From Actinocorallia sp039871655 (GTDB taxonomy: Bacteria; Actinomycetota; Actinomycetes; Streptosporangiales; Streptosporangiaceae): a stretch of DNA of 64,000 nt. How positions within the stretch are numbered: the first letter of the stretch is position 1; each line of letters starts with the position of its first letter. The translations under genes were made by a program, and so were the position numbers. Shown piece by piece: positions 35,052-43,423 of the stretch. The DNA lies in assembly GCF_039871655.1 (NCBI RefSeq), contig NZ_JBDPLZ010000012.1, positions 1 to 64,000 of the forward strand. The letters are read 5' to 3'. Below the pieces are notes generated by a model that ran no database searches, was not told where the DNA came from, and saw nothing but the letters and a program-made list of their open reading frames with translations.

Positions 35052-35474
35052 ATGAAGCGCACCGGCCACGACCATCAAGCGCGAGGATGGCTCCCCTTCC
35101 TCCGCCACTACCTGGAGATGATCGCCGCGATGCTCGTCGGCATGGCCGTCTTCGGCATGCTCATACGCGGCGGCCTCGCACTCGCCGGACTGGAGTTCCC
35201 GGCGAGGCACCCCGAACTGCTCATCCTGGAGATGGCCTTCGACATGACGGCGGGCATGACGCTCTGGATGCGTTACCGTGGCCACGCCTGGCCCGCCACC
35301 GCCGAGATGGCCGCCTCCATGATCGTCCCGGCCCTCGCCCTGCTCCCGCTCCTGTGGCTGGACGTGCTCTCGGGCGGCACGGCGATGCTCCTGGAACACG
35401 TGCTGATGCTCCCGCTCATGCTCCTGGTCATGCTCCGCCGCCGCGAGGAGTACGGAGGCCCCGACCATGTCTGA
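35052..35474 (+). CDS. Small integral membrane protein (140 aa)
   Basis: The start is ATG 35052 with AGGAA upstream; the longer frame to 34815 is non-coding. Four hydrophobic helices (MIAAMLVGMAVFGMLIRGG, LLILEMAFDMTAGMTLWM, IVPALALLPLLWLDVL, VLMLPLMLLVML) separate short loops. The protein is rich in methionine and in histidine near the ends. No family was recognised with confidence. It overlaps the next gene by 8 bases and lies across from the two-component system, a likely controller. Confidence 0.7.
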   Translation: MKRTGHDHQARGWLPFLRHYLEMIAAMLVGMAVFGMLIRGGLALAGLEFPARHPELLILEMAFDMTAGMTLWMRYRGHAWPATAEMAASMIVPALALLPLLWLDVLSGGTAMLLEHVLMLPLMLLVMLRRREEYGGPDHV

Positions 35475-36000
35475 CCGCATGGCCCGGCTCTGGCCGTTCG
35501 CGCTGGCCATCGCCATGGCGGCGTCCATGCCGACCGACGACTCCTCGATCCGGACGGTCCTCACCGACATCCTCCTTCTGCTGCCCTTGGTCTACCTCGT
35601 GGCCGCCAAGACGGACCGGCGCGAGGCGTCGTGGCCCGCCCTCCTGCTCCTCACCGGCTCCTACGTACTGCTGCGGGCACTCGACCTGGTGGCGCCATCC
35701 ACCGCCTTCGCTGCGATAGCACTGGCCATGCTCGTCTGGGGTACCTTCGACGGAGCACTACGCGACTCCCGCGCCTTCCGCACGCAGACCCTCGGAATGA
35801 TCGCTTTCGGCTCCCTGGCCCTGGCCGGCCTGCTGACGGAGCCCGACCTGGGCCGCCACCTGATCGCCGCAGGCTGGTTCCTCCACGGCCTCTGGGATTT
35901 CGTCCACCTCAAGAAGGACGCGGTCGTCTCCCGCTCCTACGCGAAGTGGTGCGGCACCCTCGACGTCCTGGTCGCGGCCCAGCTCGTGCTCCTTTCCTGA
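35467..36000 (+). CDS. Small integral membrane protein (177 aa)
   Basis: The product starts MSDRMARLWPFALAIAMAAS and has five or six membrane helices, with a basic loop (AAKTDRREAS) and a C-terminal WFLHGLWDFVHLKKDAVVSR segment. No catalytic motif is seen. Translation is coupled to the 140-aa gene by overlap. The aromatic/histidine C-terminal motif is reminiscent of membrane proteins linked to lipid or haem handling, but no function can be given. Confidence 0.68.
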   Translation: MSDRMARLWPFALAIAMAASMPTDDSSIRTVLTDILLLLPLVYLVAAKTDRREASWPALLLLTGSYVLLRALDLVAPSTAFAAIALAMLVWGTFDGALRDSRAFRTQTLGMIAFGSLALAGLLTEPDLGRHLIAAGWFLHGLWDFVHLKKDAVVSRSYAKWCGTLDVLVAAQLVLLS

Positions 36001-36074
36001 CAGGCCGGGCCGTCAGGGGCGGTCGGTGAAGCCGGTGCGGTAGGCCCAGACGACGGTCTGGGTTCGGGCGGGAT

Positions 36075-37109
36075 CTAGTCGTTTCCGGGTTGCGGCGGGT
36101 GGGTGGCTGTGGTCTTTCGGTGGTCTGGTGTGGCGGTCATGGTGCGGATGAAGGTGCCGATTTCGGTGATGGCCTGGTGGCCTTCGGGGGTGAGGTCGGC
36201 GAAGGCTTGGAAGACGTGGATCTGGCCGGGCCAGATGTGCAGGTCGGTCCGGATTCCGGAGTGGTGGAGTCGGTCGGTCATGAGTTCGGCGTCGCTGCGC
36301 AGGGCTTCGATGGAGCCGACGTGGATGAGGACTGGGGGTAGGGCGGTGAGGTCGGCGTCCAGTACGGAGGGGGGTGGGGTTCCGTCGGGGGTGAGCATGG
36401 TGGCGATGCGGGCGAGCTGGTGGATGGGTAGGTAGGGGTCGGTGGGAGCGTTGGGGTGGTGGATGTTGTGGGCGCATTCGAGGTCGAGCCAGGGGGAGAG
36501 CGCGGCGATTCCGGCCGGGGCTGGAAGAGCGTGGAGGGTGGCGGCGAGGGCGGTGGCGAAGGCGAGGTGGCCGCCGGCGGAGTCACCGGCGATGACGATG
36601 CGGTCGGCGGGGATGCCGCGGTCGAGCAGGTGCCGGTAGGCGGCCAGGCAGTCCTCGACGGTCTGGACGAGGGTGGCGTCGGGGAGTTGCCGGTAGGCGA
36701 TGTGAAGGACGGGGGCCTGCGCCGCGGTGGAGATGCGGGCGACGAGGCGGCAGTGGGTGCGCAGGCCGCAGCTGATGAAGGCTCCGCCGTGGAAGTACAG
36801 CACCATCCGGCCGCCGGTGTTGCGGCCGTGGACCCCTGGCCCCATGACGAGTTCGCCGTCGAAGCCGGGGAACGGGACGTGCTGCCGCCGGGTGCCGCGA
36901 GGGGCGGGGAGGAGGAGGCCCGCGTAGTCGGACAGCCAGGCCGCCCGTAGCACTGCCGGGGTGACCGGACCGTGGTCCAGGATCGGACGGACCGTCGCAT
37001 GGAGCGCTCGGGCCAGTATCCGTGCCCCGATGGAGGACGGTTGCGGCGACGGTTGCGGCTTGGTGACCGCATGTCCGGATGGGCTGGGGTGAACGGGATC
37101 GGCGGTCAT
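36075..37109 (-). CDS. Alpha/beta hydrolase, hormone-sensitive-lipase family esterase
   Basis: The 344-aa enzyme has the HSL-family oxyanion motif HGGAF (in LYFHGGAFISCG) and the nucleophile elbow GDSAGG. The acid comes from the region after SPWLDLE (the PPVLIHVGSIEALRSDAE segment), and the catalytic histidine from HIWPGQIHVFQAF. It hydrolyses short-chain esters. It overlaps the monooxygenase by 4 bases, so the two are coupled; an esterase downstream of a Baeyer-Villiger monooxygenase fits hydrolysis of the ester product. Confidence 0.88.
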   Translation of the reverse strand: MTADPVHPSPSGHAVTKPQPSPQPSSIGARILARALHATVRPILDHGPVTPAVLRAAWLSDYAGLLLPAPRGTRRQHVPFPGFDGELVMGPGVHGRNTGGRMVLYFHGGAFISCGLRTHCRLVARISTAAQAPVLHIAYRQLPDATLVQTVEDCLAAYRHLLDRGIPADRIVIAGDSAGGHLAFATALAATLHALPAPAGIAALSPWLDLECAHNIHHPNAPTDPYLPIHQLARIATMLTPDGTPPPSVLDADLTALPPVLIHVGSIEALRSDAELMTDRLHHSGIRTDLHIWPGQIHVFQAFADLTPEGHQAITEIGTFIRTMTATPDHRKTTATHPPQPGND

Positions 37110-38623
37110 GCGCCGACCGGACCGTCGGCGCGCTGGTCGGCGCTGTAGGCGTAGTCGTCCAGGTTGTAGGCGCGGGCGCGACGCCAGGTCTGGAAGCCCG
37201 ACTGGGGGCGGATGAACGGTGAGTTGCCGTGGCGGTCGAAGTAGTAGCTGTTGGAAGTGGCGCAGGAGGACTGGGCGAGGATCGTGCTCTTCATGCGGCG
37301 CCGCATGTCCTCGGTGAAGGCGTCATGGGGCTGTTGCCGGATGACGACGCGGGTGGCGTGGCGGCGCTCGGCCTCGGTGAGGCAGCGGACGATATGGGTC
37401 GCGCTGTTTTCGATGATGGCGAACCAGGACGCGCCCGACACCGTGTACGGGCCGTTCATGAGCCAGTAGTTCGGGGTGTGGGTCGAGGCGAGGCCTTCAT
37501 AGTTGGCGTAGCCGTGGGTGTCCCAGTGCTCGCCGAGGTTCACCCCGTCCAAGCCGACGACGGGGAACGGCGGCATCGCCCCGACTTCGAGGACCTTGAA
37601 GCCGGTGGCCAACACGAGCGCGTCGATCTCGCGGTGCAGGCCGTCGCGGGTGGTGATCCCGGTGGGGGTGATCTCCTGGATCGGAGTGGTCACCAGTTCG
37701 ACGTTCTTCCGGGTGAAGGACCGCAGGTAGGTGTTGGAGAACGATGGCCGTTTGCAGCCGAACCCGTAGGTCGGGGTGAGCTTGCGGCGGGTCTCGCGGT
37801 CGGGGACCTGGCGGCGCAGATGCGCCTTGCAGATCTGTTCGGTGATCCGGACGATGAACGGGATCTTGTCGTAGTGGACGATCCCGAGGACCATGACCGC
37901 CTCGGAGGCGACCGTGGTGCCGAGCCGCACCAGGCGCTGCAGGGGAGGCGCCAGTCGGAACAGGCTGCGGACCGGTGCCGGGATCGGGAGGTCGACCTTC
38001 GGCAGGACCCAGATCGGGGTGCGCTGGTAGACCTTCAGGTCGGCGGCCTGCTCGGCGAGTTTCGGGATGACCTGGAGGCCGGAGGCGCCGGTGCCGATCA
38101 CCGCGACCTTCCTTCCGGCCAGGTCGAGGTCGTGGTTCCAGCGGGCGGTGTGGACGATGTCGCCCTTGAAGGTGTCGATGCCGGGGATGGCGGGGTTCTT
38201 GATCTGGTCGAGGGGGCCGACCGCCGATACCAGGAACCGCGCGGTCAGCCGGCCGCCGTCGGTGCCGATGCGCCATAGCCGGTTCTCCTCGTCCCAGGTG
38301 GCGGACTCCACCCGGACGCCGAGCCTCATGTGGGGGTGGAGCCCGTATTTGTCGGCGCAGTGTTCGGCGTAGGCGCGCACTTCGGCGCCGGGTGCGAACG
38401 CTCGCGACCAGGACGGGTTGGGCTCGAAGGAATAGCAGTAGGTGGCTGAGGGGATGTCCACCGCGACACCGGGATAGGTGTTGTGCCGCCATACCCCGCC
38501 CACCGACGGGGCGGCGTCCAGGATGACGAAGTCGTGGCGGTCGGCGCGGCGCAGCTGGATCGCGACGCCCATGCCGGAGAACCCGGCGCCGACGATCACG
38601 ATCTCGTGGTCGGGTGCGCTCAT
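37106..38623 (-). CDS. FAD-dependent Baeyer-Villiger-type monooxygenase
   Basis: The 505-aa protein begins MSAPDHEIVIVGAGFSGMGV (FAD-binding GxGxxG). It has the Baeyer-Villiger fingerprint FKGDIVHTARW (FxGxxxHxxxW), then the NADPH site VAVIGTGASGLQ and the late LATGFKVLE. It oxidises ketones to esters or lactones. A longer frame upstream is ignored because ATG 38623 begins the Rossmann strand. Together with the esterase and the SDR/acyl-CoA synthetase it forms a degradation unit reminiscent of the mycobacterial mymA locus. Confidence 0.9.
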   Translation of the reverse strand: MSAPDHEIVIVGAGFSGMGVAIQLRRADRHDFVILDAAPSVGGVWRHNTYPGVAVDIPSATYCYSFEPNPSWSRAFAPGAEVRAYAEHCADKYGLHPHMRLGVRVESATWDEENRLWRIGTDGGRLTARFLVSAVGPLDQIKNPAIPGIDTFKGDIVHTARWNHDLDLAGRKVAVIGTGASGLQVIPKLAEQAADLKVYQRTPIWVLPKVDLPIPAPVRSLFRLAPPLQRLVRLGTTVASEAVMVLGIVHYDKIPFIVRITEQICKAHLRRQVPDRETRRKLTPTYGFGCKRPSFSNTYLRSFTRKNVELVTTPIQEITPTGITTRDGLHREIDALVLATGFKVLEVGAMPPFPVVGLDGVNLGEHWDTHGYANYEGLASTHTPNYWLMNGPYTVSGASWFAIIENSATHIVRCLTEAERRHATRVVIRQQPHDAFTEDMRRRMKSTILAQSSCATSNSYYFDRHGNSPFIRPQSGFQTWRRARAYNLDDYAYSADQRADGPVGA

Positions 38624-38723
38624 GCTCGTCTCCTGGACTGCTCGATGAGGCGCTCGTCGTGTTCGCCGCGGGTGCCGAAGACGGGTGGGTATCTCATGGT
38701 TCTCCTCAACGGGGTCGAGCGGG

Positions 38724-41231
38724 TCAGGTGCGGTCGGCCGCGGAGTCGGTGAGGACACGGCGGAGGATCTTTCCCGTCGGGGTCCGGGGAATGCCGTCGA
38801 CGATGTGCACCTCGCGTGGAGTCTTGTAGCGGGCGAGATGGTGCTTGACGTGGTCCTTCAACAGGTCGGGCAGACCGTCGGCCGCACCGGCTGGGACGAC
38901 GAACGCGGCCAGTCGCTGCCCGAAGTCGGCGTCGGGGACGCCCAGGACGGCGACGTCGGCGACGGCCGGATGGGCGGCCAGCAGGTTCTCGACCTCCTGC
39001 GGGAACACGTTCTCCCCGCCGGAGACGATCATGTCGTCGGAGCGGCCGTCGATGAACAGCAGGCCCGAGGCATCGAGGTGGCCCAGGTCGCCGGTGTCCA
39101 TCAGGCCCCCGCTCCCATGGCCGTCGGCGATCATCGCCCCGCCCACGAAAATCCGTCCCGTCGTCCCGGCGGGGAGCCGGCGGCCGTGGTCGTCGCGGAT
39201 CTCGACCGGGACGCCGAGCACCGGACGACCGACGGTCTCGGGGGCCGTACGCAGGTCCGCGGGGCTCGCGATGGTGGCGATCCCGATCTCGGAGGAACCG
39301 TACCCATTGGCCAGCACCGCCCCGAAGGCGTCCGTGAACGCTTTGACAGTGTCCGGCCGCACCGGTGCGCCGCCGGTCAGCACCGCCTTCAGCGACGAGA
39401 CGTCCCGGGCGGACCGTTCGCCCTCCGGCAGTTCCATGATCCGTTGCAGCATGATCGGAACGGCCGCCAGCACCGCGACCTTCTCCTCTTCCATCACCCG
39501 CAGCGCGTCCGCGGCGTCGAACCGGCGGCGCAGCACCGCGGGGCAGCCCAACAGGAGGGCCAGCGCGAGATAGATCAGCCCGAACCCGTGGAACAGCGGC
39601 GGGGCGATGAGGATCGGCCGGCCTGTGCGAAGGTCGAGCCGGTCGATGGCGGAGACCATCGGGCCCAGAATGCCTGTCGACTCCGGCGTCCGGCCGACGC
39701 CCTTCGGCGCACCCGTCGTCCCCGAGCTCAGCACCAGGATCCGCCCCGACCTCGCCGGGCCCGCAGGTGCACGCCGCCTCAGCGCGATGAGGAGGTCGAT
39801 GCTCTCGTTCCGCCCCGCCGACTCCGACGACGTGTTGATGCGTGGTCCCGCGTGGGCCTGGTCGAGGACGGTGGCGAACTCCTTGTCCGCGATGACCAGA
39901 TCGGCGGGATGCCGGGACAGGGTGTGCGCGAGCTGGGGCCCCGCGAACTCGGTGTTCAGCGGCAGCAGATCGGCTCCGGTCGCCGCGGCGGCGAGTGCCG
40001 CTTCGACGAATCCGCGGTGGTTGCGGCACATGACGGCGACCGTACGTCCGGGCCCGATCCCGTACCGCTCGGCCAGCGCCCCGGCGAGCGCGCCGACCCG
40101 GTCGTGGAGCTGCCGGTAGGTGAGATGGCCCCGTTCGTCGCTGACCGCGATCCGGTCGGGCCAGCGCGCCGCCGCGATCCCCGACAGCGTGGCGAGTGTC
40201 AGCCCGCGCCCGCGAACCGCCCGGATCATCCCCGCCAGCCGCCCCGGCGGCACCGCCCCGACGATCCCCGCCCGCCGCAGCACCGGAATCGCCTGCCTGA
40301 ACAGTCGGACGGCATCGGCGCCCGCGCCCTCCGCTGGACTCGCGGTGCCCCGTGCCGGCATCGCTGACACCCCGGCCAGCGCGCTCGGGGTGTCGCGGCT
40401 CAACCGGTGGACGCGCGCCAGGACCGGTTCCTGCACGCCACGGCTCAGCAGTGACAGCAACTCGGCCGACCCGACCCACCACGGGCCGATCGCGCGAGGC
40501 CGGTCGATGATCGCCCGGTACACCAGCCCTGCGGCCTGCTCGGGGAGCAGCCCCGGCAACCGCCGCATGATCGGGGTCGGCGCGCTCATCCGCGTGTAGA
40601 TCAGCGCCATGTACAAAGTGGTGACGGTCACGCCGTCGGACCGGATCTCCGGGGTGACGCTGCGCAGCCAAACGTCGAACGCGGCCTTGGACGCCTGGTA
40701 GGCGCCCCATCGCGGGCTGGGGAAGACCCGCACCCCGATGGTCGAGACGTTCACGATGTGCCCGCCGTGCTCACGCATCGACGGCAGGAGCGCCAGCACC
40801 AGCCGGATCGGCCCGAGATAGTTGACGCCGATGGTGCGGGTGAAGTCGTGGAACCGATCGGTCTGCAGTGCCACCGACCGGCGCATCGATTTGCCGGCGT
40901 TGCTCACCAGCACATCGATCCGCCCGTAGGTCTCCAGCAGCTGCTTGACCAGCTCCTCCACGGCCACCGGATCCGACAGATCACACGGATGGGTGTGCGC
41001 CTTCCCTCCTTCCCCGCGGATCTGCTCGGCGACGGCTTCGAGCTTGTCCGCCGACCGAGCGACCAGCAGCACCCGCGCTCCCGCACGGCCCAGTCCCCGG
41101 GCGGTCGCCTCGCCCAGCCCGTGCGAGGCCCCCGTCACCAGCACGACCCGGCCCCGCACCGCCCCTTCCAACGCCGACCCGGCCACCGTCCACGACGGAT
41201 TGACCAGCCGGTCGAGCAGACTGCGCCCCAT
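38724..41231 (-). CDS. Fusion: short-chain dehydrogenase and acyl-CoA synthetase
   Basis: The 835-aa protein is a natural fusion. Residues 1 to about 290 form an SDR with TGASHGLG at 33-40 and catalytic Ser163, Tyr178 and Lys182. From about 345 an AMP-forming synthetase follows, with LSSGTTGAPKGV at 501-512, NGYGSSEIG, the MDTGDLGHLD motif and PTGKILRR at the end. It may oxidise an alcohol and activate the resulting acid with CoA. ATG 41231 is chosen; GTG 41237 is possible. It is divergent from a TetR gene, with the operator 41241-41257 about 10 bases upstream of its start. Confidence 0.88.
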   Translation of the reverse strand: MGRSLLDRLVNPSWTVAGSALEGAVRGRVVLVTGASHGLGEATARGLGRAGARVLLVARSADKLEAVAEQIRGEGGKAHTHPCDLSDPVAVEELVKQLLETYGRIDVLVSNAGKSMRRSVALQTDRFHDFTRTIGVNYLGPIRLVLALLPSMREHGGHIVNVSTIGVRVFPSPRWGAYQASKAAFDVWLRSVTPEIRSDGVTVTTLYMALIYTRMSAPTPIMRRLPGLLPEQAAGLVYRAIIDRPRAIGPWWVGSAELLSLLSRGVQEPVLARVHRLSRDTPSALAGVSAMPARGTASPAEGAGADAVRLFRQAIPVLRRAGIVGAVPPGRLAGMIRAVRGRGLTLATLSGIAAARWPDRIAVSDERGHLTYRQLHDRVGALAGALAERYGIGPGRTVAVMCRNHRGFVEAALAAAATGADLLPLNTEFAGPQLAHTLSRHPADLVIADKEFATVLDQAHAGPRINTSSESAGRNESIDLLIALRRRAPAGPARSGRILVLSSGTTGAPKGVGRTPESTGILGPMVSAIDRLDLRTGRPILIAPPLFHGFGLIYLALALLLGCPAVLRRRFDAADALRVMEEEKVAVLAAVPIMLQRIMELPEGERSARDVSSLKAVLTGGAPVRPDTVKAFTDAFGAVLANGYGSSEIGIATIASPADLRTAPETVGRPVLGVPVEIRDDHGRRLPAGTTGRIFVGGAMIADGHGSGGLMDTGDLGHLDASGLLFIDGRSDDMIVSGGENVFPQEVENLLAAHPAVADVAVLGVPDADFGQRLAAFVVPAGAADGLPDLLKDHVKHHLARYKTPREVHIVDGIPRTPTGKILRRVLTDSAADRT

Positions 41232-41240
41232 CACCACTCC

Positions 41241-41257
41241 AAATAATGGTATTATTT
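41241..41257. promoter_or_regulatory. TetR-type operator palindrome
   Basis: AAATAAT and ATTATTT form a perfect inverted repeat around GGT between the divergent SDR-synthetase and TetR genes. This is the typical size and place for a TetR dimer site, and one dimer could repress both genes. A partial second copy (CAATGGTATGATT) lies at 41292-41304. Confidence 0.75.
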
Positions 41258-41310
41258 GAGTGTCATGATTATCCAGGTATCGATGTTCTGTCAATGGTAT
41301 GATTCCGATC

Positions 41311-41913
41311 ATGGCCCGCCTGACCCGTCCCGAGACCCAGGCCCGCAATCGCGAGCATTTGCTGAGCGCGGCCGAGAGGCTGTTCCTGCGCGACGGCTAC
41401 CAGTCGGTCTCGATCGCGAAGATCGCCGATGAGGCCGGTCTGTCGACCGGCGCGGTCTACTCCAACTTCACCGGCAAGCAGGAGATCGCCCTGCACGTCG
41501 TCCGCGGCGTCCAAGAGAGGTACGCGAGCCGACTGGAGGAGATCCTGCACACGATCCCCGACCCGAACGCACTCCGGGCGCTACGGGAGTGGGCCGATGA
41601 CGGCCTGGCGTCCGGGTGGCCTCGCCTGGAGCTGGAGTTCGCCCTGGACGCCAAGTCCGACACCGCCCTGCTCGAAGCGGAGGCGGGACGCCACCGCTCC
41701 GTCGTCGCCCGGCTCGCCAGATCCCTGGAGAAGATCAGCCCCGCCATGGCGCCGCTCGCCACCCAGGGCGCCGAGGCCATCATCAACCTCGCCATCGGCG
41801 TGGCCGTCCGCCATGTCATCGACCCGACCGTCACCGCCCAGCCCATCCAGGACCTGCTGGAGACCCTGTTCGCGGCCACCGGCCTCACCCCCGGCGCCGC
41901 CGAGTCGCACTGA
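41311..41913 (+). CDS. TetR-family transcriptional regulator
   Basis: The protein is 200 aa from ATG 41311 (MARLTRPETQARNREHLLSA); ATG 41299 would add four residues. The N-terminal helix-turn-helix is SIAKIADEAGLSTGAVYSNF, and the rest is the helical ligand domain. It very likely binds the palindrome at 41241 and represses the adjacent monooxygenase/synthetase cluster until an acyl-CoA or steroid-like ligand is present. Confidence 0.88.
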   Translation: MARLTRPETQARNREHLLSAAERLFLRDGYQSVSIAKIADEAGLSTGAVYSNFTGKQEIALHVVRGVQERYASRLEEILHTIPDPNALRALREWADDGLASGWPRLELEFALDAKSDTALLEAEAGRHRSVVARLARSLEKISPAMAPLATQGAEAIINLAIGVAVRHVIDPTVTAQPIQDLLETLFAATGLTPGAAESH

Positions 41914-42005
41914 CGTTCGCAGGGAATCGGCGGCCGAACGCGACAAGATCGCCGTCCGGAGACGTTCCCGCACCCGGAAGGCGATCCTTCCTCGCATCGC
42001 CGGAA

Positions 42006-42290
42006 TCAGCCGTCGCCCTTCACCGCCTTGCCGTTGAAGCGGTCATCGAGGAACATGACCGAGGCCGGTTCGGCGAAGATCGTGCCCAGCACGTGCTCGG
42101 CGATCGGGTAGACCTGCCAGGTGACATCGGCGCCCTTGGCGCACCAGTCCTTTGGCAGCTTTGGCGCAAAACCCCACAGCACGCTCACCGCGTCCAGACC
42201 ACGGACGTGCGTGCCCGTCGAGAGTGGCGAGATCCGGTAGATCCGCTGAGATGAGGCGGCGATCCCGGCCGACCGCAGGTAGGCCTCCAC
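42006..42290 (-). pseudogene. C-terminal fragment of a secreted lipase
   Basis: About 94 codons can be read. The last 45 residues (DWCAKGADVTWQVYPIAEHV, then FLDDRFNGKAVKGDG) fit the C-terminus of secretory LIP-family triacylglycerol lipases, including the catalytic histidine in EHV. The nucleophile domain and signal peptide are absent, and upstream sequence has no matching reading frame. It is a decayed remnant. Confidence 0.6.
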
Positions 42291-42659
42291 CGTGTCGCGG
42301 TAGGTGGCGGGCCGTCCTAGTTGGTCGCCGGGGGTGGGAAGGTGGGGCGACAGGAAATGTGGTGCGCGATGACCGCCTTCGGGCGGTGAGGCGGTGATCG
42401 CCGGATGGCGGCCAAGGGCGGAGACCGGGCAGCGCGCCGACGCGCTTACCTTCGCCGCCGCCCTGCAGGTGATGCTCCACTCCGCCCACCGCAGCCCAGG
42501 CTCATCGGAGGTTCGGCCGTTCGGGGAGCTGGGTGAGATGCGGGCGGAGGTTCACCAGGCGATCGGGATGGTCGCGGTACAGCTGGATGCGGGCATCTGA
42601 CCTACCACCGTCCTGTGCGCACGCCCAGGGCCTGAGCTTTCAGAAAAGTGTGACCGACC
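42291..42659 (+). pseudogene. Non-coding stretch with a decayed ANTAR fragment
   Basis: The 370 bases before the GAF-ANTAR gene contain no intact gene. From about 42535 the plus strand reads GEMRAEVHQAIGMVAVQLDA before a stop at 42598-42600. This looks like the first ANTAR helix of a GAF-ANTAR protein, so a second copy has been lost here. The rest of the stretch shows nothing recognisable. Confidence 0.45.
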
Positions 42660-43394
42660 ATGCCGCGTGAAGAGCTTCTGGCCCAGGTGTTCGTCGAGCT
42701 GGCCGACACCCTGATAGCCGATTTCGACGTGATCGAGTTCCTGCATCTGCTCACCGAGCGGTGCGTGCAGGTGCTGGAGATCGACGCGGCCGGGCTCCTG
42801 CTCACCGACCAGGTCGACCGCCTGCAGCTGGTGGCCGCCTCCAATGAGCAGTCACGGCTGCTGGAGCTGTTCCAGCTCGAGGCCGAACAGGGTCCCTGCC
42901 TGGACGCCTACGCCACCGGAACCCCGGTCATCGTCCCGGACCTGGCCGCTGAGACCGGCCGGTGGCCGAGGTTCACCGCGGTCGCCCACGAGCGCGGCTT
43001 CGCCGCGGTGCACGCTCTGCCGATGCGGTTGCGTGACGAGGTCATCGGCGCCCTGAACCTGTTCGGCACCGCCCCCGGCGGCCTGGACGCGAGGACCGCG
43101 GCGTTGGGGCAGGCGTTCGCCGATGTCGCCACGATCGGGCTGATCGGTGAGAGGGCCGCCCGTGAGCAGGCGCTTCTGTCCCAGCAGCTCCAGATCGCGC
43201 TCAACACCCGGGTCCTGATCGAGCAGGCCAAGGGCATGCTGGCCGAGCGCGGCAGCGGGTCGGTGGATGAGGCGTTCGTCGTGATGCGCGCCTACGCCCG
43301 CAACAACAACCGCAAGCTCACCGACGTCGCCACCGGCGTCATCAACGGCGACATCCTCCTGCCCGAATCCGCCCGCACCCGCCCGCCGTCCTGA
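42660..43394 (+). CDS. GAF and ANTAR domain protein
   Basis: The 244-aa protein has a GAF sensor domain at about residues 20-165 (EFLHLLTERCVQVLEIDAAG, EAEQGPCLDAYATGTPV, VHALPMRLRDEVIGALNLFG). A C-terminal ANTAR RNA-binding domain follows, with LNTRVLIEQAKGMLAERGSG and DEAFVVMRAYARNNNRKLTD. ANTAR proteins bind paired stem-loops in nascent RNA and prevent termination. The ligand is unknown. It lies beside a STAS protein, which suggests an environmental stress circuit. Confidence 0.9.
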   Translation: MPREELLAQVFVELADTLIADFDVIEFLHLLTERCVQVLEIDAAGLLLTDQVDRLQLVAASNEQSRLLELFQLEAEQGPCLDAYATGTPVIVPDLAAETGRWPRFTAVAHERGFAAVHALPMRLRDEVIGALNLFGTAPGGLDARTAALGQAFADVATIGLIGERAAREQALLSQQLQIALNTRVLIEQAKGMLAERGSGSVDEAFVVMRAYARNNNRKLTDVATGVINGDILLPESARTRPPS

Positions 43395-43423
43395 CCGATC
43401 CCGGCCCGGACGAGGTGACCTGG

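Noticed and set aside
35996..36017. Possible hairpin CCTGAC/GTCAGG after the 177-aa gene
   Set aside because: Only six pairs with a long loop and no T-tract; too weak to call a terminator.
42394..42600. 68-aa open frame before the GAF-ANTAR gene
   Set aside because: Only the last 20 residues look like protein; it is treated as a decayed ANTAR fragment rather than a gene.
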